A stretch of 64,000 nucleotides of DNA, from positions 53,787-117,786 of the forward strand of contig NZ_JACJRT010000006.1 of assembly GCF_014697415.1 (NCBI RefSeq), written 5' to 3'. Below, in pieces: positions 25,907-35,732 of this stretch (positions within the stretch are counted from its first letter, which is position 1; each line of letters starts with the position of its first letter). A program made the translations under genes and the position numbers. The DNA is from Cyanobium sp. FACHB-13342 (GTDB taxonomy: Bacteria > Cyanobacteriota > Cyanobacteriia > PCC-6307 > Cyanobiaceae). Under the pieces are notes generated by a model that worked only from the letters and a program-made list of their open reading frames with translations, searched no databases and had not been told where the DNA came from.

Positions 25907-26966
25907 GCGCCCTGCCGGAGTCGTCCACCGTGTCCCCGTCCAGCAGCTGCTGGCGCTGGCGGCGCCTGGACGGCTGCCGCAGCTGGGGCGCCAGGCGCGG
26001 CTCCAGTCCCTGGCCGCGGCGGCGCAGCCCGGGGCCCTCAGCGCGGCTGGAGACCCGGGCCCGGCGCTCCGCGTCCAGCACCACATCGGCCAGGCACTGG
26101 AGGTAGAGCCCGTGGCGCTCCCAGTCGGCCCCCACGGCACAACCGGGATCTCCCTGGTGGAGGCAATTGCTGAAACGGCAGGATCCCTGGCTCAGCCGCT
26201 CCCGAACCTCAGGAAAGAGGTGTGCCAACGCGGCCGGTTCCGCCGGCAAGCTCGGACGGTTGAATCCGGGGGTGTCGGCGAGCAGGGCCCCGGGGGCCAA
26301 GGGAAAGAGTTCCACATGGCGGGTGGTGTGGCGCCCGCGCTGCAACCGGCCCGACACCGCCGCCACCCGAAGGCCCAGCTCGGGACACAGCCCATTGAGG
26401 ACACTGCTTTTGCCCACCCCAGAGGGGCCGCAGAGCACGGCGATGCCGGGCTGGAGCAGCCGCTGGTGTAACCGGTCCAGGCCCTGGCCCGTCTGGGTCG
26501 ACACCGCCAGGGCCTCGTAGCCCCAGGCCGCCGCCCGCTCACACCAGTTCTGGGCCAGCGGCGCGGGCACCAGATCCGCCTTGGAAAACACCAGCTGCAC
26601 CGGCCGGCCGGTGGCCTCGGCAGTGAGCAGAAAGCGGGTGAGCTGCAGGGGATCCAGCTCCGGCTCCGCCAGGGCCACCACCACCACCACCCGTGCCACG
26701 TTGGCGACCGCAGGGCGTTCCAGCAGCCCATCCCGCGGCTCCAGGGCCGCCACCGCGCCCCGCCCCTCGGGCCAGTCGATTCCATCCACCCAGACCCGAT
26801 CCCCCACGGCGATGCTTTGGCCGCTCTTACCCAGCCGGGTGCGGCGGGTGCAGAGCAGGCGGCTCAGGCCGGTGGGGCCCGGCCGGTCGAGCTCGACCCA
26901 GCAGTAGTTGGCCAGCAGGGCCACCACCTGGCCCGGCAGACGGCGCGGGCCAGCCTCAGCCGACAT
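25881..26966 (-). CDS. rsgA: ribosome small-subunit GTPase RsgA
   Basis: RsgA is a circularly permuted GTPase that checks late 30S subunit assembly. The 361-residue protein has an N-terminal OB domain, then GTPase motifs in permuted order: G4 VFSKADL (about 126-132), G1 GPSGVGKS (180-187), G3 DTPGF, and finally the zinc-binding region [16 protein letters not shown]. The C-terminal Arg/Gln-rich tail is longer than usual. It is the last gene of grpE-dnaJ-tusA-rsgA and overlaps the tusA end by 11 bases. Confidence 0.95.
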   Translation of the reverse strand: MSAEAGPRRLPGQVVALLANYCWVELDRPGPTGLSRLLCTRRTRLGKSGQSIAVGDRVWVDGIDWPEGRGAVAALEPRDGLLERPAVANVARVVVVVALAEPELDPLQLTRFLLTAEATGRPVQLVFSKADLVPAPLAQNWCERAAAWGYEALAVSTQTGQGLDRLHQRLLQPGIAVLCGPSGVGKSSVLNGLCPELGLRVAAVSGRLQRGRHTTRHVELFPLAPGALLADTPGFNRPSLPAEPAALAHLFPEVRERLSQGSCRFSNCLHQGDPGCAVGADWERHGLYLQCLADVVLDAERRARVSSRAEGPGLRRRGQGLEPRLAPQLRQPSRRRQRQQLLDGDTVDDSGRALSPPDPAG

Positions 26967-27201
26967 GGCGACAGATCAACAGACGCACCGCCCCTTCCTG
27001 CTCCGGATGGGGCGCCCAGGTGACCCCGTGGCCGGCCGTTTCCAATCCCTCGGTGACCAACTGTTGGGGCTCACCGGCATCGAGATCGACCTGGAGCAGC
27101 GCACCAGGGGCCACCTGCTCAAGGGCGAGCTTGGTGCGGATGAAATTGAGCGGGCAGGGGGTGCCGCGCAGATCAAGGGCCGGCGGCGGGGCCGGGCTCA
27201 A
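26956..27201 (-). CDS. TusA/SirA-like sulfurtransferase-family protein
   Basis: The 81-residue protein carries [21 protein letters not shown], the TusA family signature with the Cys-Pro active pair (Cys16-Pro17), and the following beta-alpha-beta pattern. TusA proteins pass persulfide sulfur, for example to tRNA thiolation; here the exact acceptor is not known. Its start, TTG 27201, overlaps the dnaJ stop (TTGA), an arrangement indicating translational coupling. It lies inside the chaperone operon. Confidence 0.9.
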   Translation of the reverse strand: MSPAPPPALDLRGTPCPLNFIRTKLALEQVAPGALLQVDLDAGEPQQLVTEGLETAGHGVTWAPHPEQEGAVRLLICRHVG

Positions 27202-28316
27202 CCGAACAGGCCCCCAAACAGACCACTCTTGTGGGGATGCTTCTGGCCCTTGCTGCTGTGGTGGCCAGCCAGCTGCTCCAGCAGCTCCCGCTCCTCGCCG
27301 TTGAGCTTGGTGGGCAGCTGCACCTTGACGCTCACCAGATGGTTGCCCCGGGCCACCGGATTGCCCAGCTTGGGCACCCCCTTGCCCTGCAGGGTGAGCA
27401 CGGCCCCAGGCTGGGTGCCAGCGGGAATCTCCAGCTGCTCATGCCCATCGACGGTGTCGACCTCAATGGTGTCGCCCAGGATGGCCTGGAGGTAGTTGAG
27501 CGTGACCTCGGAGTGGATGTGGATGCCATCGCGGCGCAGCCCCGGGGCTGACTGCACAGTCAGAAAGACGTACAGGTCGCCAGCGGGGCCACCGCGCTGC
27601 CCCGCATTGCCCTCGTTGGCCACCCGCAGCCGGGTGCCGGAATCCACGCCAGCGGGAATGTTGATGCGCAGCTTCTTGCGCACCTGCTGCAATCCCTGGC
27701 CACCGCAAGCGCTGCAGGGATCGGCAATCACCTGGCCGGTGCCCTCGCAGGTCGGACAGGCCGCCACCTGGGTGAAGCTGCCGAAGGGGGTGCGGGTGGC
27801 TCGCCGCACCTGGCCGGCACCGCCGCAGGTGCCGCAGGTGGTGGGTCCACTGCCCGCCTTCGCTCCGGAGCCCTGACAGGTGCTGCAGGTTTCGAGGTGA
27901 CGGATCTGCACCTCCTTCTCAATGCCGAACACGGCTTCCTGGAAGCTGATGGTGAGATCCAGGCGTAGGTCATCACCCTGGCGGGGTCCCCGGCGCCGCG
28001 GCGCGCCGCCTGCCGCCGCTCCGCCGAAACCACTGAAGAAGGTCTCGAACAGATCGGCGAATCCCCCCATGTCGCCCATGTCGGGCATGCCACCGCCGCC
28101 GCCAAGGCCGGCCTCGCCGAATTGGTCGTAGCGGGCGCGGGTCTGGGGATCGCTGAGCACCTCATAGGCCCGACCGATCTCCTTGAACTTGTCCTCAGCC
28201 CCCGGGTCCTTGTTGACGTCGGGGTGGTACTGGCGGGCCAGCCGTCGGTAGGAGCGTTTCAGGGTGTCGGGATCGGCATCGCGGGCGACACCGAGCAGGT
28301 CGTAATAGTCGGCCAT
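27198..28316 (-). CDS. dnaJ: chaperone DnaJ
   Basis: The 372-residue Hsp40 co-chaperone stimulates DnaK ATPase and delivers substrates. Domains in order: J domain with HPD in QYHPDVNKD (about 31-39), a Gly/Phe-rich linker (about 70-115), four zinc-finger repeats ([32 protein letters not shown]; about 143-206), and the C-terminal substrate domain. The start shares one base with the grpE stop (TGATG), so the two are coupled. Confidence 0.97.
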   Translation of the reverse strand: MADYYDLLGVARDADPDTLKRSYRRLARQYHPDVNKDPGAEDKFKEIGRAYEVLSDPQTRARYDQFGEAGLGGGGGMPDMGDMGGFADLFETFFSGFGGAAAGGAPRRRGPRQGDDLRLDLTISFQEAVFGIEKEVQIRHLETCSTCQGSGAKAGSGPTTCGTCGGAGQVRRATRTPFGSFTQVAACPTCEGTGQVIADPCSACGGQGLQQVRKKLRINIPAGVDSGTRLRVANEGNAGQRGGPAGDLYVFLTVQSAPGLRRDGIHIHSEVTLNYLQAILGDTIEVDTVDGHEQLEIPAGTQPGAVLTLQGKGVPKLGNPVARGNHLVSVKVQLPTKLNGEERELLEQLAGHHSSKGQKHPHKSGLFGGLFG

Positions 28317-29050
28317 CAGCCGCCCTGCTCCTCAGCGGATCCGTTGTCCCCGCTTGGGCCTGCTGCTCCGCCATCGGCCGGGCCAGGCCCCATCGACACC
28401 TTGACTAGGGCGTGGCGCAACACACGTCCATTGAGGTGGTAGCCGCGCTGCAACTCCTCGATCACCACATCCTCCGGATGGGCCTCGCTGGGTTCGCGCA
28501 GCACGGCTTCGTGCAGGCTGGGGTCAAAGGGCTCTCCCTCCACCCGCATCGGGGACACGCCCAGCTGTTTGAACACCTCCACCAACTGCTTGTAGAGACC
28601 CTGGTAACTGCGATGAAGCGTCTGGGCCTCCTCATGCTGGGGGTTGAGTTGCTGCCGGGCCCGATCAAAGTTGTCGACCACCGGCAGGATCTCCCCGAGG
28701 GTGGAGCAGGTGATCTGCAGGCGCAGGTCTTCGCTGTCCCGACTCTGGCGCTTGCGGAAATTGTCGAAGTCGGCGGCCAGCCGCATGTACTGGCCGTTGA
28801 GCGCCTCATGCTCGGCCCTCAGGGAAGCCAATTCGGCCTCGAGCTGGACGACCCGGTCCTGGGGTTGGGTGCCCGGGGAATTGGTGCCGCCTGCCTCCCC
28901 TGAACCCCCATCGGGGGACTCCAGCACAGCATCTGGTGTCTGCTGATCTCCAGCGCTGCCAGGCCCTGCCGGGGTCTCCATGGGGTCGGCGGAGGGAAGC
29001 GTTTCGGATCCAGGGTTGCTGTCACCGCTCATCGAGGTGTCACCGCTCAT
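28316..29050 (-). CDS. grpE: nucleotide exchange factor GrpE
   Basis: GrpE releases ADP from DnaK. The 244-residue protein has an acidic, Pro/Ser/Gly-rich disordered N-terminus (about 80 residues), a long helix ([38 protein letters not shown]), and the C-terminal beta domain ([18 protein letters not shown], and [17 protein letters not shown]). The start lies in a 13-base direct repeat that holds an ATG in each copy (29050 and 29032), so either could be used; TTG 29059 is a third option. It leads grpE-dnaJ-tusA-rsgA. Confidence 0.96.
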   Translation of the reverse strand: MSGDTSMSGDSNPGSETLPSADPMETPAGPGSAGDQQTPDAVLESPDGGSGEAGGTNSPGTQPQDRVVQLEAELASLRAEHEALNGQYMRLAADFDNFRKRQSRDSEDLRLQITCSTLGEILPVVDNFDRARQQLNPQHEEAQTLHRSYQGLYKQLVEVFKQLGVSPMRVEGEPFDPSLHEAVLREPSEAHPEDVVIEELQRGYHLNGRVLRHALVKVSMGPGPADGGAAGPSGDNGSAEEQGG

Positions 29051-29138
29051 GGCTGACAAGGTCAGACTTTGGTTCTAGACATGTTGAAGCTCCGGGCCCA
29101 CCTCCCACAAGCGGCGGAAGCCCGCACCTCCAGGCGCC

Positions 29139-30974
29139 ATGACCCTCACCCCCACGCGTCCCGTTCCCGAAGCCAGCAGCGAAGAGCAGCAACGGCTGGA
29201 AGTGGAACTGCTGGTGGGTGAGCCCGTACTCCAGAAGGTCGAACTCCAGGCCGCCGGTCAAGACCTACTGATCGCTGGCAAGGGGCTCAGCACGGAACGC
29301 TGGCGTGAACTCGGCGCCCTTCCCCTACTCGAAGCCAACGGCCGGCTCAGCGTGGCCGTACCGAGCCACTGGCTCCAGCAGCAGCGTCAGGAGCTCAGCA
29401 ACGAACTGGAAAAGGCGGGATTCGCTGCCGATCTCAAGCTGGCCCTGGCCAGCAACCTGACCGAGATGCTCGCGGCCAGGCCTGTTGCTCCGTCCTCGGA
29501 GGACTCCAGGGACTCCCAGCAGCCCAGAACCAGCCCAGCACCGAACGCCCCCCGCTCCCTGACCAGGGACCTGGGGATCCCCGGCGTGGGCAGCAGCGGG
29601 GAACTCCAGGAGGTCACCGATGTAGAGGACCTCGAGATCAACGCGGCCGCCGCCAGCAGCAGCGCCAATGCCTCACCCATCATCAGCCTGGTGGACCGGA
29701 TCCTGATTGAGGCCCTCACCTCGGGCGCCAGTGACATTCACGTGGAACCCCAGGAGAACACCCTGGAAATTCGCTTCCGCCTCGACGGGGTGCTGCAGAA
29801 GCACTTCGAAGACCTGCCCAAGAGCCTGACGCCGGCCGTCACCTCCCGAATCAAGATCATGGCCGATCTGGATATCGCCGAGCGACGCCTACCCCAAGAT
29901 GGCCGTATCCGTCGGATGTTCCGCGGCCGGAAGATGGATTTCCGGGTCAGCACCCTGCCGAGCCGCAATGGCGAAAAAATCTGCATGCGACTGCTGGACA
30001 GCGGCGCCACCCAGCTCGGCCTGGAAACCCTGATCACCGATGCCGACGCCCGAAAAACTCTGCGAGAACTGGGTTCCAAGCCCTACGGCATGATCCTGGT
30101 GACGGGGCCGACCGGCTCGGGAAAATCGACAACCCTCTACGCCCTGCTGGCCGAGCGCAACGACCCGGGCATCAACATCTCGACCGTTGAAGACCCGATC
30201 GAATACACCCTGCACGGAATCACCCAAACCCAGGTGAACCGGGAAAAGGGGCTCGACTTCAGTACGGCCCTGCGGGCCTTCATGCGTCAGGACCCGGACG
30301 TGCTGCTGGTGGGGGAAACCCGTGACCTGGAAACCGCCAAGACGGCAATCGAAGCGGCACTCACCGGCCACCTGGTGATGACCACCCTGCACTGCAACGA
30401 CGCCGCCAGCGCCATCGCCCGACTCGATGAAATGGGCGTCGAGCCGTTCATGGTGAGCGCTTCCTTGCTGGGAATCGTCTCCCAGCGCCTACTCAGGAGG
30501 GTCTGTGCGGCTTGCCGGATCAGCTACAAACCCTCTCCTGAAGAACTCGGTCGGTTTGGCCTGCTGAGCAGCCATGAAACCGACGTGACCTTCTTCCGAG
30601 CCAACACCCAAAACAAAAACCAGGAGGGATGTTGTCCCGCCTGCAACGGGGCGGGGTACAAGGGACGCGTCGGCGTCTATGAAATTCTGCGGATGACCGA
30701 CACCCTGGCCGCCGCGGTCGCCAAACGGGAAACCACCGACGTTCTGCGTCGCATGGCCCTTGAAAACGGCATGAAAACCCTCCTAGGCTATGGCCTTCAG
30801 CTCGTCCGCGAAGGTCACACCACCCTGTCGGAAGTTGAGCGCATGCTGCTGACCGACTCCGGACTCGAATCGGAGCGGCGTTCCCGCTCCCTGAGCACCC
30901 TCACCTGCAGCAACTGCGGAGCCGGTCTCCATGACGACTGGCTTGAATGTCCCTACTGTCTGACCAGCCGCTGA
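29139..30974 (+). CDS. pilB: type IV pilus extension ATPase PilB
   Basis: PilB powers pilus extension. The 611-residue protein has an N-terminal GspE-like region, a linker (about 115-180), and the ATPase: Walker A GPTGSGKS (323-330), Asp box EDPIEYT, Walker B LLVGETRD, His box HLVMTTLH, and the zinc tetracysteine CAAC (456-459) with CPAC (499-502). An additional C-terminal zinc ribbon (CSNC 590-593, CPYC 604-607) follows. pilT begins eight bases later. Confidence 0.96.
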   Translation: MTLTPTRPVPEASSEEQQRLEVELLVGEPVLQKVELQAAGQDLLIAGKGLSTERWRELGALPLLEANGRLSVAVPSHWLQQQRQELSNELEKAGFAADLKLALASNLTEMLAARPVAPSSEDSRDSQQPRTSPAPNAPRSLTRDLGIPGVGSSGELQEVTDVEDLEINAAAASSSANASPIISLVDRILIEALTSGASDIHVEPQENTLEIRFRLDGVLQKHFEDLPKSLTPAVTSRIKIMADLDIAERRLPQDGRIRRMFRGRKMDFRVSTLPSRNGEKICMRLLDSGATQLGLETLITDADARKTLRELGSKPYGMILVTGPTGSGKSTTLYALLAERNDPGINISTVEDPIEYTLHGITQTQVNREKGLDFSTALRAFMRQDPDVLLVGETRDLETAKTAIEAALTGHLVMTTLHCNDAASAIARLDEMGVEPFMVSASLLGIVSQRLLRRVCAACRISYKPSPEELGRFGLLSSHETDVTFFRANTQNKNQEGCCPACNGAGYKGRVGVYEILRMTDTLAAAVAKRETTDVLRRMALENGMKTLLGYGLQLVREGHTTLSEVERMLLTDSGLESERRSRSLSTLTCSNCGAGLHDDWLECPYCLTSR

Positions 30975-30981
30975 AGACCCC

Positions 30982-32061
30982 ATGGCCGTGATGATCGAAG
31001 ACCTGATGAGCCAGCTGGTGACAGATGGTGGCAGCGATCTCCACATCAGCGCCGGTCTGCCCCCCTATGGCCGCTTCAACGGCCAACTCAGGCCACTTCA
31101 GGATGATTTTCTAGGGGAAGAAGACTGCAACAAGCTGATCTTCTCGATGCTCAACAATGCCCAGCGCAAGCAACTGGAGCAAACCTGGGAGCTGGACTGC
31201 GCCTACGGCCTCAAGGGTGTTGCCCGCTTCCGCGTCAACGTCTACCGCCAGCGGGGAACCTATGCCGCGTGTCTGCGGGCCCTCGGTAACAGTGTGCCTA
31301 CCTTGGAAAGTCTTGGCCTTCCTCCAATCGTGGAGGAAATGAGCCATATCCCCAAGGGCTTGATCCTGGTCACAGGCCCTACGGGTTCCGGCAAAACCAC
31401 GACGCTGGCTGCCATGCTGGAGCACATCAACCAGACCCGAGCTGAACAAATTCTGACCATCGAAGATCCGATTGAGTTCACCTATAAACCGGTCAAAAGT
31501 GTCATTCACCAGCGTCAGCTCAACGACGACACCCGCAGCTTTGCCAACGCTCTCAAGGCCGCCCTGCGGGAAGACCCCGATGTGATCCTGGTGGGGGAGC
31601 TGCGCGATCTCGACACCATCCAGCTGGCGATCACCGCAGCCGAAACAGGCCACCTGGTGTTCGGCACCCTGCACACCAGCTCAGCGGCCCAGACTGTCGA
31701 CCGCATGGTGGACGTGTTCCCGCCGACCCAGCAGACCCAGATCCGGGTTCAACTGAGCAGCAGCCTGGCAGCCGTGTTTGCCCAGACCCTCTGCAAACGC
31801 CATAATCCAAGTCCCGGGCAGTTCGGCCGGGTGATGGCCCAGGAAATCATGATCAACACCCCGGCCACGGCCAACCTGATCCGGGAAGGCAAAACGGCCC
31901 AGCTCTATTCCCAAATTCAAACCGGCGGCCAACTGTCGATGCAAACCCTGGAGAAGGCCCTCAGTGATCTGGTGCTCAGCAACCAGGTGACCATGGATGA
32001 GGCCCTGTTGAAAACCTCAAAACCCGAAGAGCTCAAACGCCTCATCAACCAACTGGGCTGA
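30982..32061 (+). CDS. pilT: type IV pilus retraction ATPase PilT
   Basis: PilT retracts pili for twitching motility and DNA uptake. The 359-residue protein has the N-terminal PAS-like domain (SDLHISAGLPPYGRFNG), Walker A GPTGSGKT (132-139), EDPIEFTY, Walker B VGELRDLDT and the PilT-specific C-terminal motif TANLIREGK, matching the AIRNLIRE signature. ATG 30982 is the start. It sits between pilB and pilC in the same orientation. Confidence 0.96.
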   Translation: MAVMIEDLMSQLVTDGGSDLHISAGLPPYGRFNGQLRPLQDDFLGEEDCNKLIFSMLNNAQRKQLEQTWELDCAYGLKGVARFRVNVYRQRGTYAACLRALGNSVPTLESLGLPPIVEEMSHIPKGLILVTGPTGSGKTTTLAAMLEHINQTRAEQILTIEDPIEFTYKPVKSVIHQRQLNDDTRSFANALKAALREDPDVILVGELRDLDTIQLAITAAETGHLVFGTLHTSSAAQTVDRMVDVFPPTQQTQIRVQLSSSLAAVFAQTLCKRHNPSPGQFGRVMAQEIMINTPATANLIREGKTAQLYSQIQTGGQLSMQTLEKALSDLVLSNQVTMDEALLKTSKPEELKRLINQLG

Positions 32062-32081
32062 TCCCTAGGACCCTCTGAGTC

Positions 32082-33341
32082 ATGCCCACATTTGTCGCCA
32101 CCTACGTCAACCCTCAAGGCAAATCGGCCTTGGTGGATATCGAGGCACCCAATCCTGTCCAGGCGAAGCGTGACCTGCGTCTGCGCGGCATTCGAGCGAC
32201 GGAAATCAAAGCCAAACAGAAAGCCGGTGCCACCGGCTCCAGCGCGGCCATTCAGCTCAATCAGAAGCTCAAATTTTCAAAGCTGAACGAACTGCTGGAA
32301 GCCAAGCCGGGCATCAAAGAAAAAGCTGTGTTTGCCAGCAAAATGTCTGCGCTGATCAACGCCGGGGTGCCGATCGTGCGCAGCATCGATTTGATGGCCA
32401 CCCAGCAAAAGATGCCCCTGTTCAAGCGCGCCCTCCAATCGATCAGCTTAGAGGTCAATCAGGGTATCTCGCTGGGGGAAGCCTTACGGCGCTGGCCCAA
32501 GGTGTTCGACAAGCTCAGTGTTGCCATGGTCGAAGCTGGAGAAGCCGGCGGTGTGCTGGATGATTCCTTGAAACGCCTGGCCAAACTGCTCGAGGACAAC
32601 GCCAAGCTGCAAAACCAGATCAAGGGCGCCATGGGCTATCCCGTGGCGGTTCTTTTCATTGCCATTTCCGTCTTTCTGGGAATGACGATCTTCATCATTC
32701 CCACCTTTGCCGGAATTTTCGATGGTCTGGGAGCTGAGCTTCCCTGGTTTACCCAAATAATGGTTGATCTCAGCAGCCTGCTGCGGTCAACATTCTCGCT
32801 CTATCTGGTAATCGGCTTGGTGATTGCCTTCTTTCTGTTCGGCAGGTTTTATGCCACCCCAATCGGTCGGCGGCGGGTGGATGCCTTGATACTTAAGCTT
32901 CCACTGTTTGGTGATCTGGTTCAAAAAACGGCTACGGCTCAATTTTGCCGCACTTTCAGCTCACTGACCCGCGCCGGCGTGCCAATCCTGATGTCACTGG
33001 AAATTGTGCGAGAAATCAGCAACAACTCCATCGTCTCCGATGCAATCAACAACAGCCGCCAAGATGTGCTTCAAGGTATTCCACTGAGCGTCGCCTTGGG
33101 TCGCATGAACGTTTTTCCAGATATGTCAATCAGCATGATGGCCATCGGGGAAGAGACCGGCGAAATGGATGCTATGCTCTCCAAGGTAGCCGACTTCTAT
33201 GAAGACGAAGTCGAAACTGCGGTGAAGGCACTGACATCGATGCTGGAACCAGCTTTGATCGTGCTAGTTGGTGGAATTGTAGGGTCAATCCTGCTGGCAA
33301 TGTATATGCCGATGTTTTCCATCTTCGATCAAATCAAGTAA
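32082..33341 (+). CDS. pilC: type IV pilus inner membrane platform protein PilC
   Basis: PilC is the membrane platform on which PilB and PilT act. The 419-residue protein contains two GspF domains (about 90-200 and 290-400; FASKMSALINAGVPIVRSIDL and FCRTFSSLTRAGVPILMSLEI are the repeated entry motifs) and three membrane helices (about 188-210, 240-262, 390-412). Base composition falls along the gene: two rows I counted in the second half are 45-50% G+C against 63-70% in rows of surrounding genes. The stop codon lies in a small palindrome shared with the convergent next gene. Confidence 0.95.
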   Translation: MPTFVATYVNPQGKSALVDIEAPNPVQAKRDLRLRGIRATEIKAKQKAGATGSSAAIQLNQKLKFSKLNELLEAKPGIKEKAVFASKMSALINAGVPIVRSIDLMATQQKMPLFKRALQSISLEVNQGISLGEALRRWPKVFDKLSVAMVEAGEAGGVLDDSLKRLAKLLEDNAKLQNQIKGAMGYPVAVLFIAISVFLGMTIFIIPTFAGIFDGLGAELPWFTQIMVDLSSLLRSTFSLYLVIGLVIAFFLFGRFYATPIGRRRVDALILKLPLFGDLVQKTATAQFCRTFSSLTRAGVPILMSLEIVREISNNSIVSDAINNSRQDVLQGIPLSVALGRMNVFPDMSISMMAIGEETGEMDAMLSKVADFYEDEVETAVKALTSMLEPALIVLVGGIVGSILLAMYMPMFSIFDQIK

Positions 33342-33348
33342 TTCGAAA

Positions 33349-34647
33349 TTACCCGGCTCCTAAATCCTGCCCCGCAAGCCAGCCGCTGCTCCAGCAGTGC
33401 TGAAAATTGAATCCGCCGGTCACCCCATCCACGTCCAGGAGTTCGCCCACTAAATAGAGACCCGGTTGCACGCGGCTGGCCATCGTGGCCAGATTCACCT
33501 CCCCCAGGGGGATTCCGCCGGCCGTCACGAATTCCTCCCCGAAGGGGCCCCGGCCAGTGACAGCCACCCGGGTATAACGGAGGGCCGTCACCAGGAGCTG
33601 CTGATGGCGCTTGGAGAGGTCGGCCCAGCGCTGCTGGGGATCAACACCATGGCGCTGCAGCAGGGCCAGCCACAGCCGCCGGCTCAAGGCCGGCCAGGGC
33701 CGCCAGTTGGCCAGCTGCCGTTTGGCCTGCTCCTGCTTCGCCTCGGCAAACAGGGCCTCGAGCTGGGGCTGAGCCTGCCCGTCGCTCCAGTCGATCCAAA
33801 GCTCACCGCGGTAACCGGCGGCCTTGAGGGCCCGGGCCGCAAAGGCCGTGAGCCGCAGGGTGGCCGGACCGGACAAGCCCCAGTGGGTGATCAACACCGC
33901 ACCCCGCTGGCGGAAGCGCTGGACGCCGCGCTCGGGAGCTCCGGACCCTGGGTCTGCCGGCAGCTCCAGCAGCAGCTCCACCGACTCCATCACCACCCCC
34001 GCGAGCGCGCAGAGGGGATCGTTTGCCAGGGCCAGGGTGAACAGGGAGGGCACCGGCGCCACCAGCCCATGGCCCAGGGCGGCGGCCAGCTGGCGGCCGC
34101 TGGGGTGACTGCCGGTGGCCAGCACCAGCCGATCGGCGCCCATCAGCCGGCGTTCCCTGCTGCCCCCCTCGCCGGACAGGCTGCAGCGCACCTGCAGGGC
34201 AAATCCGCCGCAGCCCCCCACGGCCACCCCCTGCACGCTTGCCCCCGTGTGCAGCTGCACGCCGGCCTGCAGGGCCGCCCGGCGCAGGGTGGCCGCCACG
34301 GATTCAGACCGGTTGGATCGGGGGAACAGGCGGCCATCGGCCTCCTCCACCAGCTCCAGGCCATGCTCCTGGAACCAGGCCACCGCATCGCCGCTGGCAA
34401 AGCGGGAAAAGGGCCCCTGCAGGGCCCTGCCACCGCGGGGATAGTGACCCACCAGCGCCCGGGGATCCCAGCAGGCATGGGTGACATTGCAGCGGCCGCC
34501 CCCACTGATCAAAACCTTCTGCAGCGGCTCGGCGGTGGCCTCCAGCAGCACGATGTCGCGCACGCCCGCCTCAGCGGCGGCAATCGCAGCCATGAAACCG
34601 GCGGCCCCGCCACCCGCCACCACAACGGCGGCATGACTAGGCAACAT
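33349..34647 (-). CDS. HI0933/BaiN-family flavoprotein
   Basis: The 432-residue protein starts with an FAD-binding motif AVVVAGGGAAGFMAAIAAAEAG and contains the family motifs ISGGGRCNVTHA (about 48-59), RLFPRSNRSESV, VLATGSHPSG and TAGGIPLGEV near the C-terminus, with VTGGFNFQHCWSSGWLAG at the end. These identify the HI0933 family of NAD(P)/FAD-dependent proteins, whose members include putative dehydrogenases; the substrate here is unknown. ATG 34647 is the start. It is divergent from dusA (23 bases apart). Confidence 0.9.
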   Translation of the reverse strand: MLPSHAAVVVAGGGAAGFMAAIAAAEAGVRDIVLLEATAEPLQKVLISGGGRCNVTHACWDPRALVGHYPRGGRALQGPFSRFASGDAVAWFQEHGLELVEEADGRLFPRSNRSESVAATLRRAALQAGVQLHTGASVQGVAVGGCGGFALQVRCSLSGEGGSRERRLMGADRLVLATGSHPSGRQLAAALGHGLVAPVPSLFTLALANDPLCALAGVVMESVELLLELPADPGSGAPERGVQRFRQRGAVLITHWGLSGPATLRLTAFAARALKAAGYRGELWIDWSDGQAQPQLEALFAEAKQEQAKRQLANWRPWPALSRRLWLALLQRHGVDPQQRWADLSKRHQQLLVTALRYTRVAVTGRGPFGEEFVTAGGIPLGEVNLATMASRVQPGLYLVGELLDVDGVTGGFNFQHCWSSGWLAGQDLGAG

Positions 34648-34670
34648 CAGCAGGAGGGAAGCAGGGGGGC

Positions 34671-35717
34671 ATGGGCGGGCAGCATGGGCTGATGGGGCAG
34701 ACCGATCCGGCCAGCTATCGCTTCAGTGTGGCTCCGATGATGGACTACACGGATCGGCACTTTCGGGTGTTGATGCGCCAGATCACCCGGCGCAGCCTGC
34801 TTTACTCCGAAATGGTGGTGGCCCAGGCCCTGCATCACGCCAGCCGGGAACCTGGAGCTAGCGCAACCGGCGGTCGACTGGATCGGCTGCTGGGTTTCGA
34901 CCCCCTAGAACACCCCGTCGCCCTGCAGGTCGGCGGTGACGATCCGGCCCTGCTGGCGGAGGCAACCCGACTGGCGGCCGACTGGGGCTACGACGAAATC
35001 AACCTGAATGTGGGCTGCCCCAGCGAAAAGGTGCAGAAGGGTCGCTTCGGGGCCTGCTTGATGGCCGAGCCCCACCGGGTGGCCGACTGTGTGGCGGCCA
35101 TGGCGGCCGCCAGCCCCCTCCCCGTAACGGTCAAACACCGAATCGGCATCGACGGGCGCGATGCCTACGAGGACCTGCTGGCCTTCGTGGATCCGGTGGC
35201 CGCCGCCGGCGCGCAACGGTTCGCCGTGCATGCCCGCAAGGCCTGGCTGGAGGGGCTGGATCCAAAACAGAACCGCACCGTTCCCCCCCTCCGTTACGAC
35301 GTGGTGCACCAGCTCAAACGGGATCGACCCGGGCTCACCATTGAGCTGAACGGCGGCCTGGAGAGCCTGGATGCCTGCCTGGAGCAGCTCGACCAGGTGG
35401 ATGGGGCCATGGTGGGCCGGGCAGCCTATGCCCATCCACTCATGTGGGTGGACGTGGATCGAAGGGTGTTTGGAGATGGCAGCCAGCACCCCACCAGCGC
35501 CTCCCAGGTGGTGCGGGGCCTGATTCCCTATGCGGAGCGGTGGCGAAGCCGGGGAGAACGGCTCTGGCCGATCGCCCGCCACCTGGTGCATGTGGTGGAA
35601 GGGGTGAGCGGCGCGCGCCGCTGGCGCCAGCAGATCACGCAGGCCGCGGGTGCTCGGGATGCGGAACCAGCGGTGCTGGCGGCCGCCGCCCAGGACCTGG
35701 AGGAGCGAGGGCTCTAA
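34671..35717 (+). CDS. dusA: tRNA-dihydrouridine synthase DusA
   Basis: DusA reduces uridines in the tRNA D-loop with FMN and NADPH. The 348-residue protein shows the start RFSVAPMMDYTDRHFR, the catalytic Cys in NVGCPSEKVQKG, VKHRIGID, and the DusA-specific stretch HARKAWLEGLDPKQNR followed by VPPLRYD. ATG 34671 follows AGGAGGG and a second G-run; ATG 34692 is an alternative only seven residues later. Confidence 0.95.
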   Translation: MGGQHGLMGQTDPASYRFSVAPMMDYTDRHFRVLMRQITRRSLLYSEMVVAQALHHASREPGASATGGRLDRLLGFDPLEHPVALQVGGDDPALLAEATRLAADWGYDEINLNVGCPSEKVQKGRFGACLMAEPHRVADCVAAMAAASPLPVTVKHRIGIDGRDAYEDLLAFVDPVAAAGAQRFAVHARKAWLEGLDPKQNRTVPPLRYDVVHQLKRDRPGLTIELNGGLESLDACLEQLDQVDGAMVGRAAYAHPLMWVDVDRRVFGDGSQHPTSASQVVRGLIPYAERWRSRGERLWPIARHLVHVVEGVSGARRWRQQITQAAGARDAEPAVLAAAAQDLEERGL

Positions 35718-35732
35718 ACCGGAACCAACCCT

